DNA of 64,000 bases from Limnobaculum parvum (GCF_003096015.2 NZ_CP029185.2:3196001-3260000), one strand, 5' to 3'. Positions 25,212-35,004 are shown, counted from the stretch's first letter. The notes: generated by a model from the sequence alone, not told the origin. A program made the numbers and translations.

Positions 25212-25219
25212 TGAGTACT

Positions 25220-26665
25220 TTAGGCGGTTCCGCCTACGGTTAAATTATCTAACTTCAGCGTGGGTTGTCCGACACCGACGGGCACGCTTTGCCCCTCTTT
25301 TCCGCACACACCAACCCCTTGGTCTAAAGCTAAGTCATTACCGACCATCGAGATCTGCTGCATTGCCTCAATACCTGAGCCAATCAGCGTTGCCCCTTTA
25401 ACCGCTTTGCCAATTCGACCATTCTCGATCAAATAGGCTTCAGAAGTAGAAAACACAAACTTGCCTGAGGTAATATCCACCTGACCGCCGCCAAAATTAG
25501 GGGCATATAAGCCATATTCTACACTGGCAATAATCTCTTCCCGGCTGGATTTACCCGCAAGCATGTAGGTATTAGTCATACGTGGCATTGGCAGACTGGC
25601 ATAAGATTCACGGCGTCCATTACCCGTTGGGGCTAACCCCATCAGTCGAGCATTTAGCTTGTCTTGCATATAGCCTTTCAGAATACCGTTTTCAATCAGT
25701 ATGTTGTACTGACCCGGAACCCCTTCGTCGTCAATGGACAGAGAACCGCGACGCCCCATCATGGTACCGTCATCCACAACGGTACAGAGCTCTGATGCCA
25801 CCAACTCTCCCATACGACCGCTGAATACTGACGAGCCTTTACGGTTAAAATCTCCTTCGAGGCCATGACCAACCGCTTCATGCAGTAATACGCCCGGCCA
25901 GCCAGCCCCCAGAACCACAGGCATAGCACCCGCAGGTGCGGCCACGGCAGAAAGGTTAACCAGCGCCATTCTTACTGCTTCTTGAGCAAACACTTCCGCA
26001 CGAACGCCCATTTCGGTCTGTTCCAGAAAATATTCATAACCCACACGACCGCCGCCACCGCTGGAACCACGTTCACGTTTACCATTCTCTTCAACCAATA
26101 CGCTGACCGACAGGCGAACTAAAGGCCGGATATCCGCAGCCAGTGTGCCATCGGTTGCAGCAACCAGCACCATCTCATACACGCCACTCACGCTGGCATT
26201 GACTTCCTGTACCCGCTTGTCTGCTGCTCTGGCAACTTTATCTACCCGATGCAGCAATTCAATCTTGGCTTCACGCGTCAAACTTTGCAGTGGGTCAATG
26301 GCCGGATAAAGTGAGGAGTAAGGCACGGCACCTAATACATGGCTTTTACCGTTTCCTTTATCACTAACAATGGTACGTGCCGCATGAGCACTCTGCGTTA
26401 GCGCATTTAATGTAATCTGATCCGCGTAGGCAAAGCCGGTCTTTTCACCGCTGATGGCCCGAACCCCAACACCCTGATCGATATTGTAGGAGCCATCTTT
26501 AATGATGCCATCCTCAATCACCCACGATTCATGGTAACTGGACTGAAAATAGAGGTCGGCATAATCCAGACGACGTTCAGACAATTGCCCCAGAACGTTA
26601 AACAGATCCTGATGGCTTAATTTATTCGCAGCCAATAGCTGCTCACTGACCAGCGTCAGATTCAT
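25220..26665 (-). CDS. tldD: Metalloprotease TldD
   Basis: 481-residue catalytic subunit of the TldD/TldE (PmbA) heterodimeric zinc protease, which acts on unfolded peptides, microcin B17 precursor and CcdA. The zinc site HEAVGHGLEGD is present, along with RGSSGGGGRVGYE, SIDDEGVPGQYN, RRESYASLPMPRMTNT and the C-terminal CGKEGQSVPVGVGQPTLK. Length equals E. coli TldD. Six bases separate it from the amidase gene upstream; it is the last gene of the minus-strand block. Having pmbA and tldD in the same neighbourhood fits joint function. Confidence 0.96.
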   Translation of the reverse strand: MNLTLVSEQLLAANKLSHQDLFNVLGQLSERRLDYADLYFQSSYHESWVIEDGIIKDGSYNIDQGVGVRAISGEKTGFAYADQITLNALTQSAHAARTIVSDKGNGKSHVLGAVPYSSLYPAIDPLQSLTREAKIELLHRVDKVARAADKRVQEVNASVSGVYEMVLVAATDGTLAADIRPLVRLSVSVLVEENGKRERGSSGGGGRVGYEYFLEQTEMGVRAEVFAQEAVRMALVNLSAVAAPAGAMPVVLGAGWPGVLLHEAVGHGLEGDFNRKGSSVFSGRMGELVASELCTVVDDGTMMGRRGSLSIDDEGVPGQYNILIENGILKGYMQDKLNARLMGLAPTGNGRRESYASLPMPRMTNTYMLAGKSSREEIIASVEYGLYAPNFGGGQVDITSGKFVFSTSEAYLIENGRIGKAVKGATLIGSGIEAMQQISMVGNDLALDQGVGVCGKEGQSVPVGVGQPTLKLDNLTVGGTA

Positions 26666-26670
26666 AATGG

Positions 26671-27519
26671 TTATTCACTCTTATTTAATGGATTTTTCAG
26701 CACCGGCTGAAATCTGTTATGTTTCACTACTGGCATTTGCTCGCGCAGTTTCTGCATGCCGGAAGTATCTACATGAACTTTGATGCCTTCAACTGCATCC
26801 GCATTAATGCCGACAACACTTCCCCATGGGTCAATAGCCATAGTATGGCCCCAAGTGCGGCGCGTTGAGCCGTGGCGACCAACCTGAGCAGGCGCAAGAA
26901 TCCAGCACTGGTTTTCAATGGCGCGCGCGCGCAGCAGAATTTCCCAGTGCGCCTCACCCGTTACACGGGTAAATGCGGCCGGAATTGAGATCAGCTCCGC
27001 ACCTTGCTCTCTCAATGCTTGATACAGACCAGGGAAACGCAAATCATAGCAAATTGTCATCCCCAGCCGACCAACCGGCGTATCAACCACCATTAAATGC
27101 TGGCCATAGGCATAAGCATCTGACTCGCGATAATGGTTGTATCCGTCAGCCACCTCAGCATCAAACATATGCATTTTGTCATAACGGGCTTTTATTTCGC
27201 CCTTGTCATCAAACAGCAAGCTACTGGCGGTTAGACGATCCGGATCTTCACGGCTGATAAGTGGCATTGAACCGACTAAAATCCAGACGCCGTAACGTAT
27301 CGCCATCTCCCTGATGGCATCCTGAAGTGGCCCCGTACCTTCCGTTTCAGAATATTTATAATAGGTTTGAGTATCAGCAAACAGTAACGCATTCTCCGGC
27401 GTCATAACCAACTTCACATGGGGTTTCAACTGCTTAATTTGCTGCTCAATTTGCGCTAGATTGTCACGCACATTATCTCCACTACACAGTTGTAACAGAG
27501 CTACGTTAGCACTTCTCAT
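26671..27519 (-). CDS. Carbon-nitrogen hydrolase (Nit1/NitFhit-type, probable deaminated-glutathione amidase)
   Basis: 282-residue nitrilase-superfamily amidase. The catalytic triad is visible: Glu42 (MTPENALL), Lys115 (RYDKMHMFD) and Cys157 (TICYDLRFPGLY). The KMHMFDAEVADG-like and ICYDLRFPGLYQALREQGA motifs place it in the Nit1 group, which hydrolyses deaminated glutathione, a metabolite-repair reaction; substrate assignment is by family only. It overlaps the yhdP stop and is followed six bases later by tldD, so it is in the same operon. E. coli has no gene in this slot. Confidence 0.88.
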   Translation of the reverse strand: MRSANVALLQLCSGDNVRDNLAQIEQQIKQLKPHVKLVMTPENALLFADTQTYYKYSETEGTGPLQDAIREMAIRYGVWILVGSMPLISREDPDRLTASSLLFDDKGEIKARYDKMHMFDAEVADGYNHYRESDAYAYGQHLMVVDTPVGRLGMTICYDLRFPGLYQALREQGAELISIPAAFTRVTGEAHWEILLRARAIENQCWILAPAQVGRHGSTRRTWGHTMAIDPWGSVVGINADAVEGIKVHVDTSGMQKLREQMPVVKHNRFQPVLKNPLNKSE

Positions 27520-30500
27520 TAATGGTCTTCTCCCTTCGGTTGACGCAATACTTCGTTCACATTTGGGTTTTCTAAACTACCGTCAATTTTATAACGAATC
27601 AGTGAAATTTTATTCCATAGGGGTGCAAGTACCTGACTGACGGTAAAGACCGCCGCTCCGGCAATAGGGTTCACCACAAACGCGGTTGCTACCCCTACCG
27701 TAGCCGACATTTCAGGTGCGACAACAGCGTCAAGATTGAGGTGTTGTTTAGCTAAATCAATCGAACCATCGATGGCAATATCTGCAGATAAACCATCTAC
27801 CAGGGTATCATTGGTAGTTGCAACACCTTTTGTTAGCTTGATGCTTCCATTGATAGTATCAAAGTAGAAACCATTGCCAAATGTATCGCTAAAATCAAAC
27901 TGTAGTTTACGCATGAGTGCGTTAAAACTTAACAATCTCAGTATCTGTCCGGCGTGGCCTCCGCCTGCATTGTCCACCAGCCCTTTACCCAAATGGGTAG
28001 CCAACTGACCATCAAGCGTATCTACCTGAGGGGCCCAAGGCTCACCTTGCCACGCTAGGCTAAAATTCACATCAAATGGCGCGTCTTTAAGCGGGGTATA
28101 AACACCAAAATAATCCATACTGCGATCGATTTTCTGCCCGGATAATTGACCATCTACCCGCGTAGCGGATCCCGCAGGCGACTGCAACCAATCACCGTTG
28201 AACGTTAAACGCGTACTCCCGGTGTCAATCACCCCATTACTCAGACTTAAACTTTCAGAACGGAATCGAACATCGGCTTCAACAATTCCCAACCGTTGTC
28301 CCATTCCCCAGCACTCTTTGCAGCGAATCCCGATGGAAGGCAGACGACCGAAATCAATGGAAGGGAGCGATGACTTACCCGCTTTACCTCTGTTATCTGT
28401 AATGCTGCCCAGCAGGATCTCTTTTTTAGGATTGAAATACAGGTAATCAATATCTGCTCGCCACGGCTGGTTATTACGAATGCTGAGCCGGGCATCAATC
28501 TCTTTACCTTTGATGCCCACTTCGGTATTGGCAGAACGGTTATCCACATCAACGGCAACATCACGCCAGTACTGCCCGGCCAGCTCAACCTGTGGAGAAC
28601 GGAAAATCCAGCGCGGCGGCATGGCAAACTTCCCCGTTTTTCCGCTAGTCTCAGCCAAACTCAGCGAACCAAGAGCCGCCATTAACTTCTCACCATCTAA
28701 CGCCGGTAGTTGCATATCGAGGCGATCGTCAGAAGAGAGCGCGGGTATTTTTTGGCTATTCATCTGCCAGGCGAGGCGTGTTAACTTGGTTTGATCCTTA
28801 GTGAATACCCACTGACTGTTGATTGCCTGATTGCCCGCAATGGTCCCATCCATGCTAAAGCCTTTCAGATCACCACTGGCCTTCAGTTTTACCGGCAGCA
28901 CCGATCCTGATGACTTATTTAGCGGAGCCGGTAAGCGACTGCTCACTCCTTTCAGGTCACCCGTAAACAACACATCATATTTCGCACTGCCTTTTGGTGG
29001 TAACGTGATGGCAACATCACTCTTCCAACTGGCATTACCCGCGACTTCTGAAGCAATCTCTTTTGGCAGCCACGGCAGATTGGCGACCGACCAATTGCCG
29101 GTTATGCCAACCTTAACACCATAATCTTTGGCATTTTGTTTAGTGGAAAAATTCAAACCTACTGGCTGATTAAACCACTGGGCAGTTAACGGTTTACTGA
29201 TCAAATCGCCATTATCAAAACTGAAAGTGCCACTGACATTTTCCATAGTGGAATCAATCGGTTTAATATACAGGCTATTACCTTTCAGGGTAATGTCCCC
29301 CTTGGCAAGGGCATTTTTACCATCAAGGGGAATATCCAATTGTAAGCGCCCGCTAACATTACCCCCAACGTCAACCTGCTCCAACGCCGCGCCTACGGAT
29401 GACTTTAACGGTGAGCCATTCATATAGTCACGAACGTCAGCACCATCCCCTTCCACCTCGGCGGTAATGGCTAACTGATGTTTGGCATAGTCCGCAATTA
29501 TCGCTTCAATATTGTGACCATTCACTTTTCCCAGCTTCGCCGTTGGTGCATTCATCCATAGCCCGGCATTGATAAAATCCAGATCTATAGTCATATCGGT
29601 CAATGGCATCCAGTCAGGCTGGAATTTAAAGGTGGTTTCAGTTAATGGCGCATAAACTTCAAACAGACCATCTTTTTCCGGGTAAGGGAACTTATGGGGA
29701 TTGCCGGAAAAAATCAGAGTGGCATTATCCGACTTACCGGCAATAATCGCGGAAGAAAGATAATTGACTAAATTGGTACCCATCAGCGGTTCAGGAAAAT
29801 AACGCCAAGCATTACCAGCATCATACACCCGAATACCCGCCAAAATACTTAACCAAGGATCGCTTCCTTCAGGCTGAAGGTAATCAAACCCACCGTTGGC
29901 CCACAAAGATTTGGCCTGAACATCAATGTGGTCACTCCACAAACGAAATTCATTTTGGTTATTCAACCAGTTAAGCGTAGCGTTGGCCTTACTGACTTCT
30001 AAAGGAGCACGGAATACGCTGCTATAAGGTAACGTGCTGTTATTCAGAGTAATACTCATCGTTCCTTCGCTAGTACTTCCAGCGATAGTTCCCTGAGTGT
30101 GATCACTACCCGGAATTAACTCCCAAGGCTGCCATCGGGCTTCCCGCCACTCGGCCTGAAAGCGAGTCTTTTCCGGCTGCTTTAGCGGAATATCCAGTGC
30201 CAAAAGCGGCAAGTTGCCGTGAGGATCCATTTTAAACCAGATGTCCAGAGCATCAGGCGTCAGAAAACTAAAAATAGGCAATAGCGGATTGATATGGTCA
30301 AGACTCAGATTTTCCGCCCGAATGCGTAGCTGTTCTTCCCACTTATCACCGCCAGAAGTCATCCCTTCAGGTTGCCAGAACAGGCTGACTCGGCCGGCTG
30401 GCCAAACTACACCATCCGTCTTCAGGTTGAGCGATGGCACATCTAAGCGCCAGCCTTTCTCTTGTTGACTCAAATGTACTGATAGCTGGTTAACGTCTAA

Positions 30501-31334
30501 CTGATGCATATTTTCATCGTTATGCCAGTTAGCTCGCCCCTGACTCAGTAGCACATCCCCGCCATCAATCACCCCTTTCTTAATATAAAGCCAAGAAGCC
30601 AGGCTGAACTGAGCATTATCGAATCCGGAATTAGATTTAAACCAGTGACTAAGCCACGGCAGCATATTGACGCTATCCGCCTGAAGGTAGACGGTACCGC
30701 TATCTAACAGCCCTTCTTCATCTCTGAGGTCGAGGCGAACTTCCAATAAACCACGTGGGCCGTTCTCCGTTGAAACCTGAACGTGTCCTTCTGCCCGGTG
30801 GCGGTTGCGACTGTTCAGCCAGGTTAATCTCGGGAGTTCAACCGTGACCCTATCGCCAGACAAGGCTAAAAAAGAGAGTTTGCTATCACGCAAAATAAAG
30901 TGGTCAAACTGCTCTAAAAAGATGTTTTCCAGCGTGGTTAAATCAGAAGCACCCTCGCTCTCCTTCGATTGGCCCACCATATAGTCAAGATTGCCGTTCA
31001 CCTGATAAAAGGTCAGATCTCTAAATTGAAAACGAAAATGCAGCAAGGATTCCCAAACATCAAGGGCGACGGTGACCCGGGAGATATCAATCTTTCCAGC
31101 GGAGGTTTCTAATGAGATATTGCGTAAATCGAGCGCGGGGCCAAACATTTCCCATTTACCTTCCATCTGCTCCACTTGGGCAGGAATGCCGGTAAATCGG
31201 TTAACGGTATCCAAAATTGGCTGACGATATTCATTAATTCGAGGTAAGGCAAAGCGCAAACCACCGACAACCAGCGTAAGCAGCACTAATAGCAGTATCA
31301 CTATTTTAAACAGCATGCGGCTCGTTCGCCTCAT
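27519..31334 (-). CDS. yhdP: AsmA-like outer-membrane phospholipid transport protein YhdP
   Basis: 1271-residue envelope-spanning protein (E. coli 1266). One N-terminal inner-membrane helix (about 8-27), then a very long periplasmic beta-rich groove of the AsmA/TamB type, thought to carry phospholipids to the outer membrane with TamB and YdbH. Recognised by ALDVWESLLHFRFQFRDL near 90, RRHRAEG-like MTWLN segment, QFDHFILRDS, GGFDYLQPEGSDPW, and the C-terminal LRLLSFNALMRKLQFDFSDT with DTLVDGLSADIAIDG, and VNPIAGAAVFTVSQVLAPLW. Full length, no disruption seen. It lies between rng and the Nit-type amidase on the minus strand. Confidence 0.95.
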   Translation of the reverse strand: MRRTSRMLFKIVILLLVLLTLVVGGLRFALPRINEYRQPILDTVNRFTGIPAQVEQMEGKWEMFGPALDLRNISLETSAGKIDISRVTVALDVWESLLHFRFQFRDLTFYQVNGNLDYMVGQSKESEGASDLTTLENIFLEQFDHFILRDSKLSFLALSGDRVTVELPRLTWLNSRNRHRAEGHVQVSTENGPRGLLEVRLDLRDEEGLLDSGTVYLQADSVNMLPWLSHWFKSNSGFDNAQFSLASWLYIKKGVIDGGDVLLSQGRANWHNDENMHQLDVNQLSVHLSQQEKGWRLDVPSLNLKTDGVVWPAGRVSLFWQPEGMTSGGDKWEEQLRIRAENLSLDHINPLLPIFSFLTPDALDIWFKMDPHGNLPLLALDIPLKQPEKTRFQAEWREARWQPWELIPGSDHTQGTIAGSTSEGTMSITLNNSTLPYSSVFRAPLEVSKANATLNWLNNQNEFRLWSDHIDVQAKSLWANGGFDYLQPEGSDPWLSILAGIRVYDAGNAWRYFPEPLMGTNLVNYLSSAIIAGKSDNATLIFSGNPHKFPYPEKDGLFEVYAPLTETTFKFQPDWMPLTDMTIDLDFINAGLWMNAPTAKLGKVNGHNIEAIIADYAKHQLAITAEVEGDGADVRDYMNGSPLKSSVGAALEQVDVGGNVSGRLQLDIPLDGKNALAKGDITLKGNSLYIKPIDSTMENVSGTFSFDNGDLISKPLTAQWFNQPVGLNFSTKQNAKDYGVKVGITGNWSVANLPWLPKEIASEVAGNASWKSDVAITLPPKGSAKYDVLFTGDLKGVSSRLPAPLNKSSGSVLPVKLKASGDLKGFSMDGTIAGNQAINSQWVFTKDQTKLTRLAWQMNSQKIPALSSDDRLDMQLPALDGEKLMAALGSLSLAETSGKTGKFAMPPRWIFRSPQVELAGQYWRDVAVDVDNRSANTEVGIKGKEIDARLSIRNNQPWRADIDYLYFNPKKEILLGSITDNRGKAGKSSLPSIDFGRLPSIGIRCKECWGMGQRLGIVEADVRFRSESLSLSNGVIDTGSTRLTFNGDWLQSPAGSATRVDGQLSGQKIDRSMDYFGVYTPLKDAPFDVNFSLAWQGEPWAPQVDTLDGQLATHLGKGLVDNAGGGHAGQILRLLSFNALMRKLQFDFSDTFGNGFYFDTINGSIKLTKGVATTNDTLVDGLSADIAIDGSIDLAKQHLNLDAVVAPEMSATVGVATAFVVNPIAGAAVFTVSQVLAPLWNKISLIRYKIDGSLENPNVNEVLRQPKGEDH

Positions 31335-31380
31335 CCTTCCTCCTCTGGCTACTACACGGGTTTAATATTTCATCTGCCCA

Positions 31381-32849
31381 CTACATCATCACCACATCAA
31401 ACTGTTCTCTGTTATAAAGTGGTTCTATCTGAATTTTAACCTGTTTCCCAACGAAGAGCTCTACTTCTGCCAAAGAGTATGACTCCTCGCTCTTCAGCGC
31501 GTCGCCAACCGCAGGAGAAGCATAAACCAAGAAGCGATCTGCATCGTAAGCGTGGTGTACCCGCACGATTTCACGCAGAATTTCATAACAGACGGTTTCC
31601 ACTGTTTTCACACGACCGCGACCGCGACAGCTTGGACACTCACCGCACAATACATGTTCCAGACTTTCACGGGTACGCTTGCGGGTCATTTCAACCAACC
31701 CTAATGCAGAAAACTCATTGGCGCTGGTTTTAACTCGATCTTTTGACAGTGCTTGTTCAAGAGAATTCAACACCCGGCGACGATGGTCTTCGCTGGTCAT
31801 ATCAATAAAATCAATAATGATAATCCCCCCAAGTTGCGCAATCGTAGCTGACGGGCAATCGCTTGAGTAGCTTCAATATTGGTATTAAAGATGGTTTCAT
31901 CCAAGTTACGATGACCAACAAATGCACCCGTGTTGATATCGATGGTGGTCATAGCTTCCGTCTGGTCAATGATCAGATAGCCGCCAGACTTTAGCTCTAC
32001 TTTTCGATCTAATGCCCGTTGAATCTCGTTTTCAACATCGTACAGATCAAAAATTGGCTGTTTGCCAGTATAACGCTCCAGTTTAGAGGTCATCTGCGGC
32101 ATAAATTCTGCGGTAAACTCCACGAGGGAGTCATAGGTCAAACGAGAATCCACACGAATACGATCCAGTGATTCACCAACAAAATCGCGCAGTACGCGCT
32201 GAGTTAGCGCCAGCTCACCGTACAGCATATTTTTAGTGCCGCCGCGGCTTTTACGCTCAATCACTTTACTCCACAGGCGCTTAAGAAAAGCCGCATCCTG
32301 TGCCAGCTCTTCATCACTCACACCCTCTGCTGCGGTACGGATAATAAAGCCGCCCATTTCGTCACAATATTCCGCCACAATCAGCTTTAAGCGTTCGCGT
32401 TCTTCTTCACTGTCAATACGTTGGGAAACACCTACGTGGGCAGCGCCGGGCATAAATACCAGATAGCGAGAGGGGAGCGTAATATCCGTGGTTAAACGAG
32501 CACCTTTGGTACCCAACGGATCTTTAACCACCTGAACCACCAGATCCTGTCCCTGACGTACCAACTCAGTAATGTCACGTACGTGAAACTGCTTTTGTTC
32601 ATTATCAGCAATACACTCGGTGTGCGGCATAATATCTGATGCATGAAGAAAAGCAGCTTTATCCAGCCCAATATCAATAAAAGCGGCCTGCATTCCCGGC
32701 AGTACCCGGCTAACACGACCTTTATAAATATTGCCTACGATACCGCGTTTAGATTCCCGGTCGATGTGAATTTCCTGCAAGATGCCACCATCAATAAAAG
32801 CAACTCGCGTTTCAGAGGGTGTGACATTAACTAACAGTTCCGCCGTCAT
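31381..32849 (-). pseudogene. rng: Ribonuclease G, interrupted by a one-base frameshift
   Basis: RNase G processes the 5' end of 16S rRNA and turns over some mRNAs. Two frames together make 489 residues, exactly the E. coli length: 31797-32849 (start, S1 domain, then RNase E/G core with FDLYDVENEIQRALDRKVEL and TTIDINTGAFVGHRN) and the C-terminal 31381-31800 (Zn-link CGECPSCRGRGRV, VETVCYEILREIVRVHH). The break is at a run of six C on the plus strand (31825-31830). One more base there restores NLGGIIIIDFIDM, the conserved sequence containing a catalytic Asp. All flanking sequence is well conserved, so this is either a very recent lesion or a homopolymer sequencing error; I favour the latter. 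Confidence 0.88.
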
Positions 32850-32851
32850 TT

Positions 32852-33442
32852 TTATTCCTTATTTATGCACCCAGTCTGAGCTGCCAAAAAGGCATCTAGC
32901 AGCTCGCGGGTTTCAACCAAAGGTAAACCGACAACGGCATGATAACTACCATGAATTGTCCTAACAAAAGATCCACCAAAACCCTGAATACCGTAGGCAC
33001 CTGCTTTATCCATCGGTTCGCCGCTGGCGATATAAGCAGCGATATCCTGCTCACTCAGATGACGAAAAATAACTTCAGTGCTAACAGAATAGCACATCAC
33101 ATCTTGTTGATTAGCAAAAGCAATGGCCGTAATCACTCGATGCTGACGACCCGACAGCATCTGCAACATGCACGCTGCATCTTCGGCATCTTTCGGCTTT
33201 TCCAGAACCCGCTCATCCAACACTACAATGGTATCAGCACCTAAAACTGGGTAGTCCTTTTCAGCCACCTGAACCCCAGCCAACGCTTTACTTTTTGCCA
33301 GACGACAAACATAGTCTAACGGCGTCTCTCCTTGCCGTTGGCACTCTTCAACTTCAGTATTTAAACGCTCAAAGGGGATCTGCAACAGTGTTAATAGCTC
33401 ACGGCGGCGGGGAGAAGCGGAAGCCAGATAAATGGGTTGCAT
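32852..33442 (-). CDS. yhdE: Maf-family nucleotide pyrophosphatase YhdE (dTTP/UTP pyrophosphatase)
   Basis: 196-residue Maf protein that hydrolyses dTTP, UTP and modified pyrimidine triphosphates, and is linked to septum control in other bacteria. Signature YLASASPRRRELL at residues 4-16, GADTIVVLD, KPKDAEDA, and AGAYGIQGFGGSFV with a conserved NGSYHAVVGLPL-like C-terminus. The ATG at 33440-33442 gives MQPIYLASASP, matching the E. coli start; the frame is open four codons further. Part of the mreBCD-maf-rng block, three bases before rng. Confidence 0.93.
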   Translation of the reverse strand: MQPIYLASASPRRRELLTLLQIPFERLNTEVEECQRQGETPLDYVCRLAKSKALAGVQVAEKDYPVLGADTIVVLDERVLEKPKDAEDAACMLQMLSGRQHRVITAIAFANQQDVMCYSVSTEVIFRHLSEQDIAAYIASGEPMDKAGAYGIQGFGGSFVRTIHGSYHAVVGLPLVETRELLDAFLAAQTGCINKE

Positions 33443-33450
33443 ATGAAATC

Positions 33451-33942
33451 TCATCGGACAGCAAAGCGCCGACGCACTTTACGCATTAATAAAAATAGCC
33501 ACGGCCATAATAATCCGTTAATCGCGCTGTTCCACAAAATATCTGGACGAAACGTTACACTATGCACCAGAAATTCAGCCCAAAAGACAATCACACTCAT
33601 CACTAAAGAGAGCAGCACCACAATCAGCGCCTGCTGCCACAGCGCCATATTACGCAATAGCTGGCTGCGAAAAGCCACCACGTAAGCAATTATGCCTAAC
33701 GCTAACCCTCTGACCCCCAGCGTAGCGCCGAGGGTTAAATCCCAGATCAAACCTAGAATAAAAGCCGTACCAACGTTAATTCGGTGCGGTAAAGCCATAA
33801 CCCAATACACCAAAATCAGCATCACCCAAGAAGGTCGAAACTGGTGCAATTCCTCCGGCCACGGCATGGTTTGTAGCACCATGGCCAGCAAGAAAGAGAA
33901 CCAGATAATCAGGCGACCGGAGCTATTATAACTACTCATCAC
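33451..33942 (-). CDS. mreD: Rod shape-determining protein MreD
   Basis: 163-residue polytopic inner-membrane protein of the elongasome (E. coli 162). About five to six hydrophobic helices; recognised by LLAMVLQTMPWPEEL, FRPSWVMLILVYWVMALPHR, GVRGLALGIIAYVVAF and the C-terminal NGLLWPWLFLLMRKVRR. With MreC and MreB it positions lateral-wall synthesis. Starts four bases inside the mreC end (overlap at 33939-33942), so it is coupled to mreC, whose reading frame is broken in this sequence. Confidence 0.95.
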   Translation of the reverse strand: MMSSYNSSGRLIIWFSFLLAMVLQTMPWPEELHQFRPSWVMLILVYWVMALPHRINVGTAFILGLIWDLTLGATLGVRGLALGIIAYVVAFRSQLLRNMALWQQALIVVLLSLVMSVIVFWAEFLVHSVTFRPDILWNSAINGLLWPWLFLLMRKVRRRFAVR

Positions 33943-34981
33943 CGCCCCCGATTAGCGGGCGCAGTTGTTGGTTGCTGTGTCGGCCCTATTGATGGCGTTG
34001 GCGGTTGAGCTACAGCACCGGGTACTGCGGACGATGGCGTTGAGTTCGCTGGCGGCACGGGTGGTGTTGTTTCCGGAGGCAGAACTTGAGGCATCATCTG
34101 ACGCAAGCGCTCTTTTGCTATACGTCTTACTTCTTCCGAAGGCAGCGGCTGAAGCCCGTCACGATCGTTCGGCCACAACAGCAACAAATAACGTAAACGT
34201 TGCAATGCAACGGTTGGATGCGCCTGAATCACGGTATTAGCCCGTTGATCGTCAATCGTAACAGAAGAGACTACGGCTACCGGATACCCTTCAGGGAAAC
34301 GACCGCCAAGACCCGACGTGACAAGAACATCACCCACGCGAATATCGGTATCTCGCGGTAAATATTCCAGTTGCAAATCTTCAGTACAGCCAGTCCCTAC
34401 AGCAATAACACGAATGTCATTACGCAGAACCTGAATAGGTAAAGAGTGGGAGGTATCACAGATTAGCAAAACCCGACTGGTATTACGGGCAACAGCAACG
34501 ACCTGTCCAACAACGCCTTTATCGTTAATAACCGGTTGGCCTTCATACACACCGTCTTGGAACCCTTTATCAATAACCACTTGGTAGCTATAAGGATCAG
34601 ACTCCGTTGAAAGCACCTGAGTAATCATTTTATGTTCATCGCCGCGCAGCGGTGAACCCAGCAGCTCGCGTAATCGGTTATTTTCCTGCCTGAGTTGCCC
34701 CAATAGCTGAATGTCGCTGTTTCTCAGCAACAGTTCATTATGTAGCAATTCATTTTCTTTCTGCAGTTCTTCACGGGTAGTAAAGGAATTAGACACACCA
34801 TCCAAAATGTCACGGGGTCCATTTGCCACAAAAAAGAATGGGCTAACGGCGGTGTCCAGATAACTACGTACTTTTGAAAAATACTTAACCGGCTATCGAC
34901 AACAATCAGGACGATAGCAAAGATAACGGCCAGAAAAAGACGTAACTGCAGGGATGGCCCCCTGCTAAAAATAGGCTTCAT
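33939..34981 (-). pseudogene. mreC: Rod shape-determining protein MreC, interrupted by a one-base frameshift
   Basis: MreC is a bitopic periplasmic scaffold of the elongasome that activates PBP2/RodA. The start frame (ATG 34979-34981, MKPIFSRGPSLQ, one membrane helix about 13-30, then VDSRLSIF) is left at a run of five A on the plus strand (34877-34881). The rest (ANGPRDILDGV, coiled coil, then LLGSPLRGDEHKMITQV, YEGQPVINDKGVVGQVV, VTSGLGGRFPEGYPVAVV) continues in another frame to 33939. One added base restores a protein of about 347 residues in which IFSKVRSYLDTAVSPFFFV fills the gap as in relatives. MreC is needed for rod growth and the flanks are conserved, so a homopolymer sequencing error is the likeliest cause. 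Confidence 0.9.
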
Positions 34982-35004
34982 AAATTGCATTATCCTTGTC
35001 GACA

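Noticed and set aside
31381..34981. True pseudogenisation of mreC and rng
   Set aside because: Both lesions are single-base losses in short homopolymers with all flanking sequence conserved, a pattern more typical of sequencing error; kept as frameshifted features pending resequencing.
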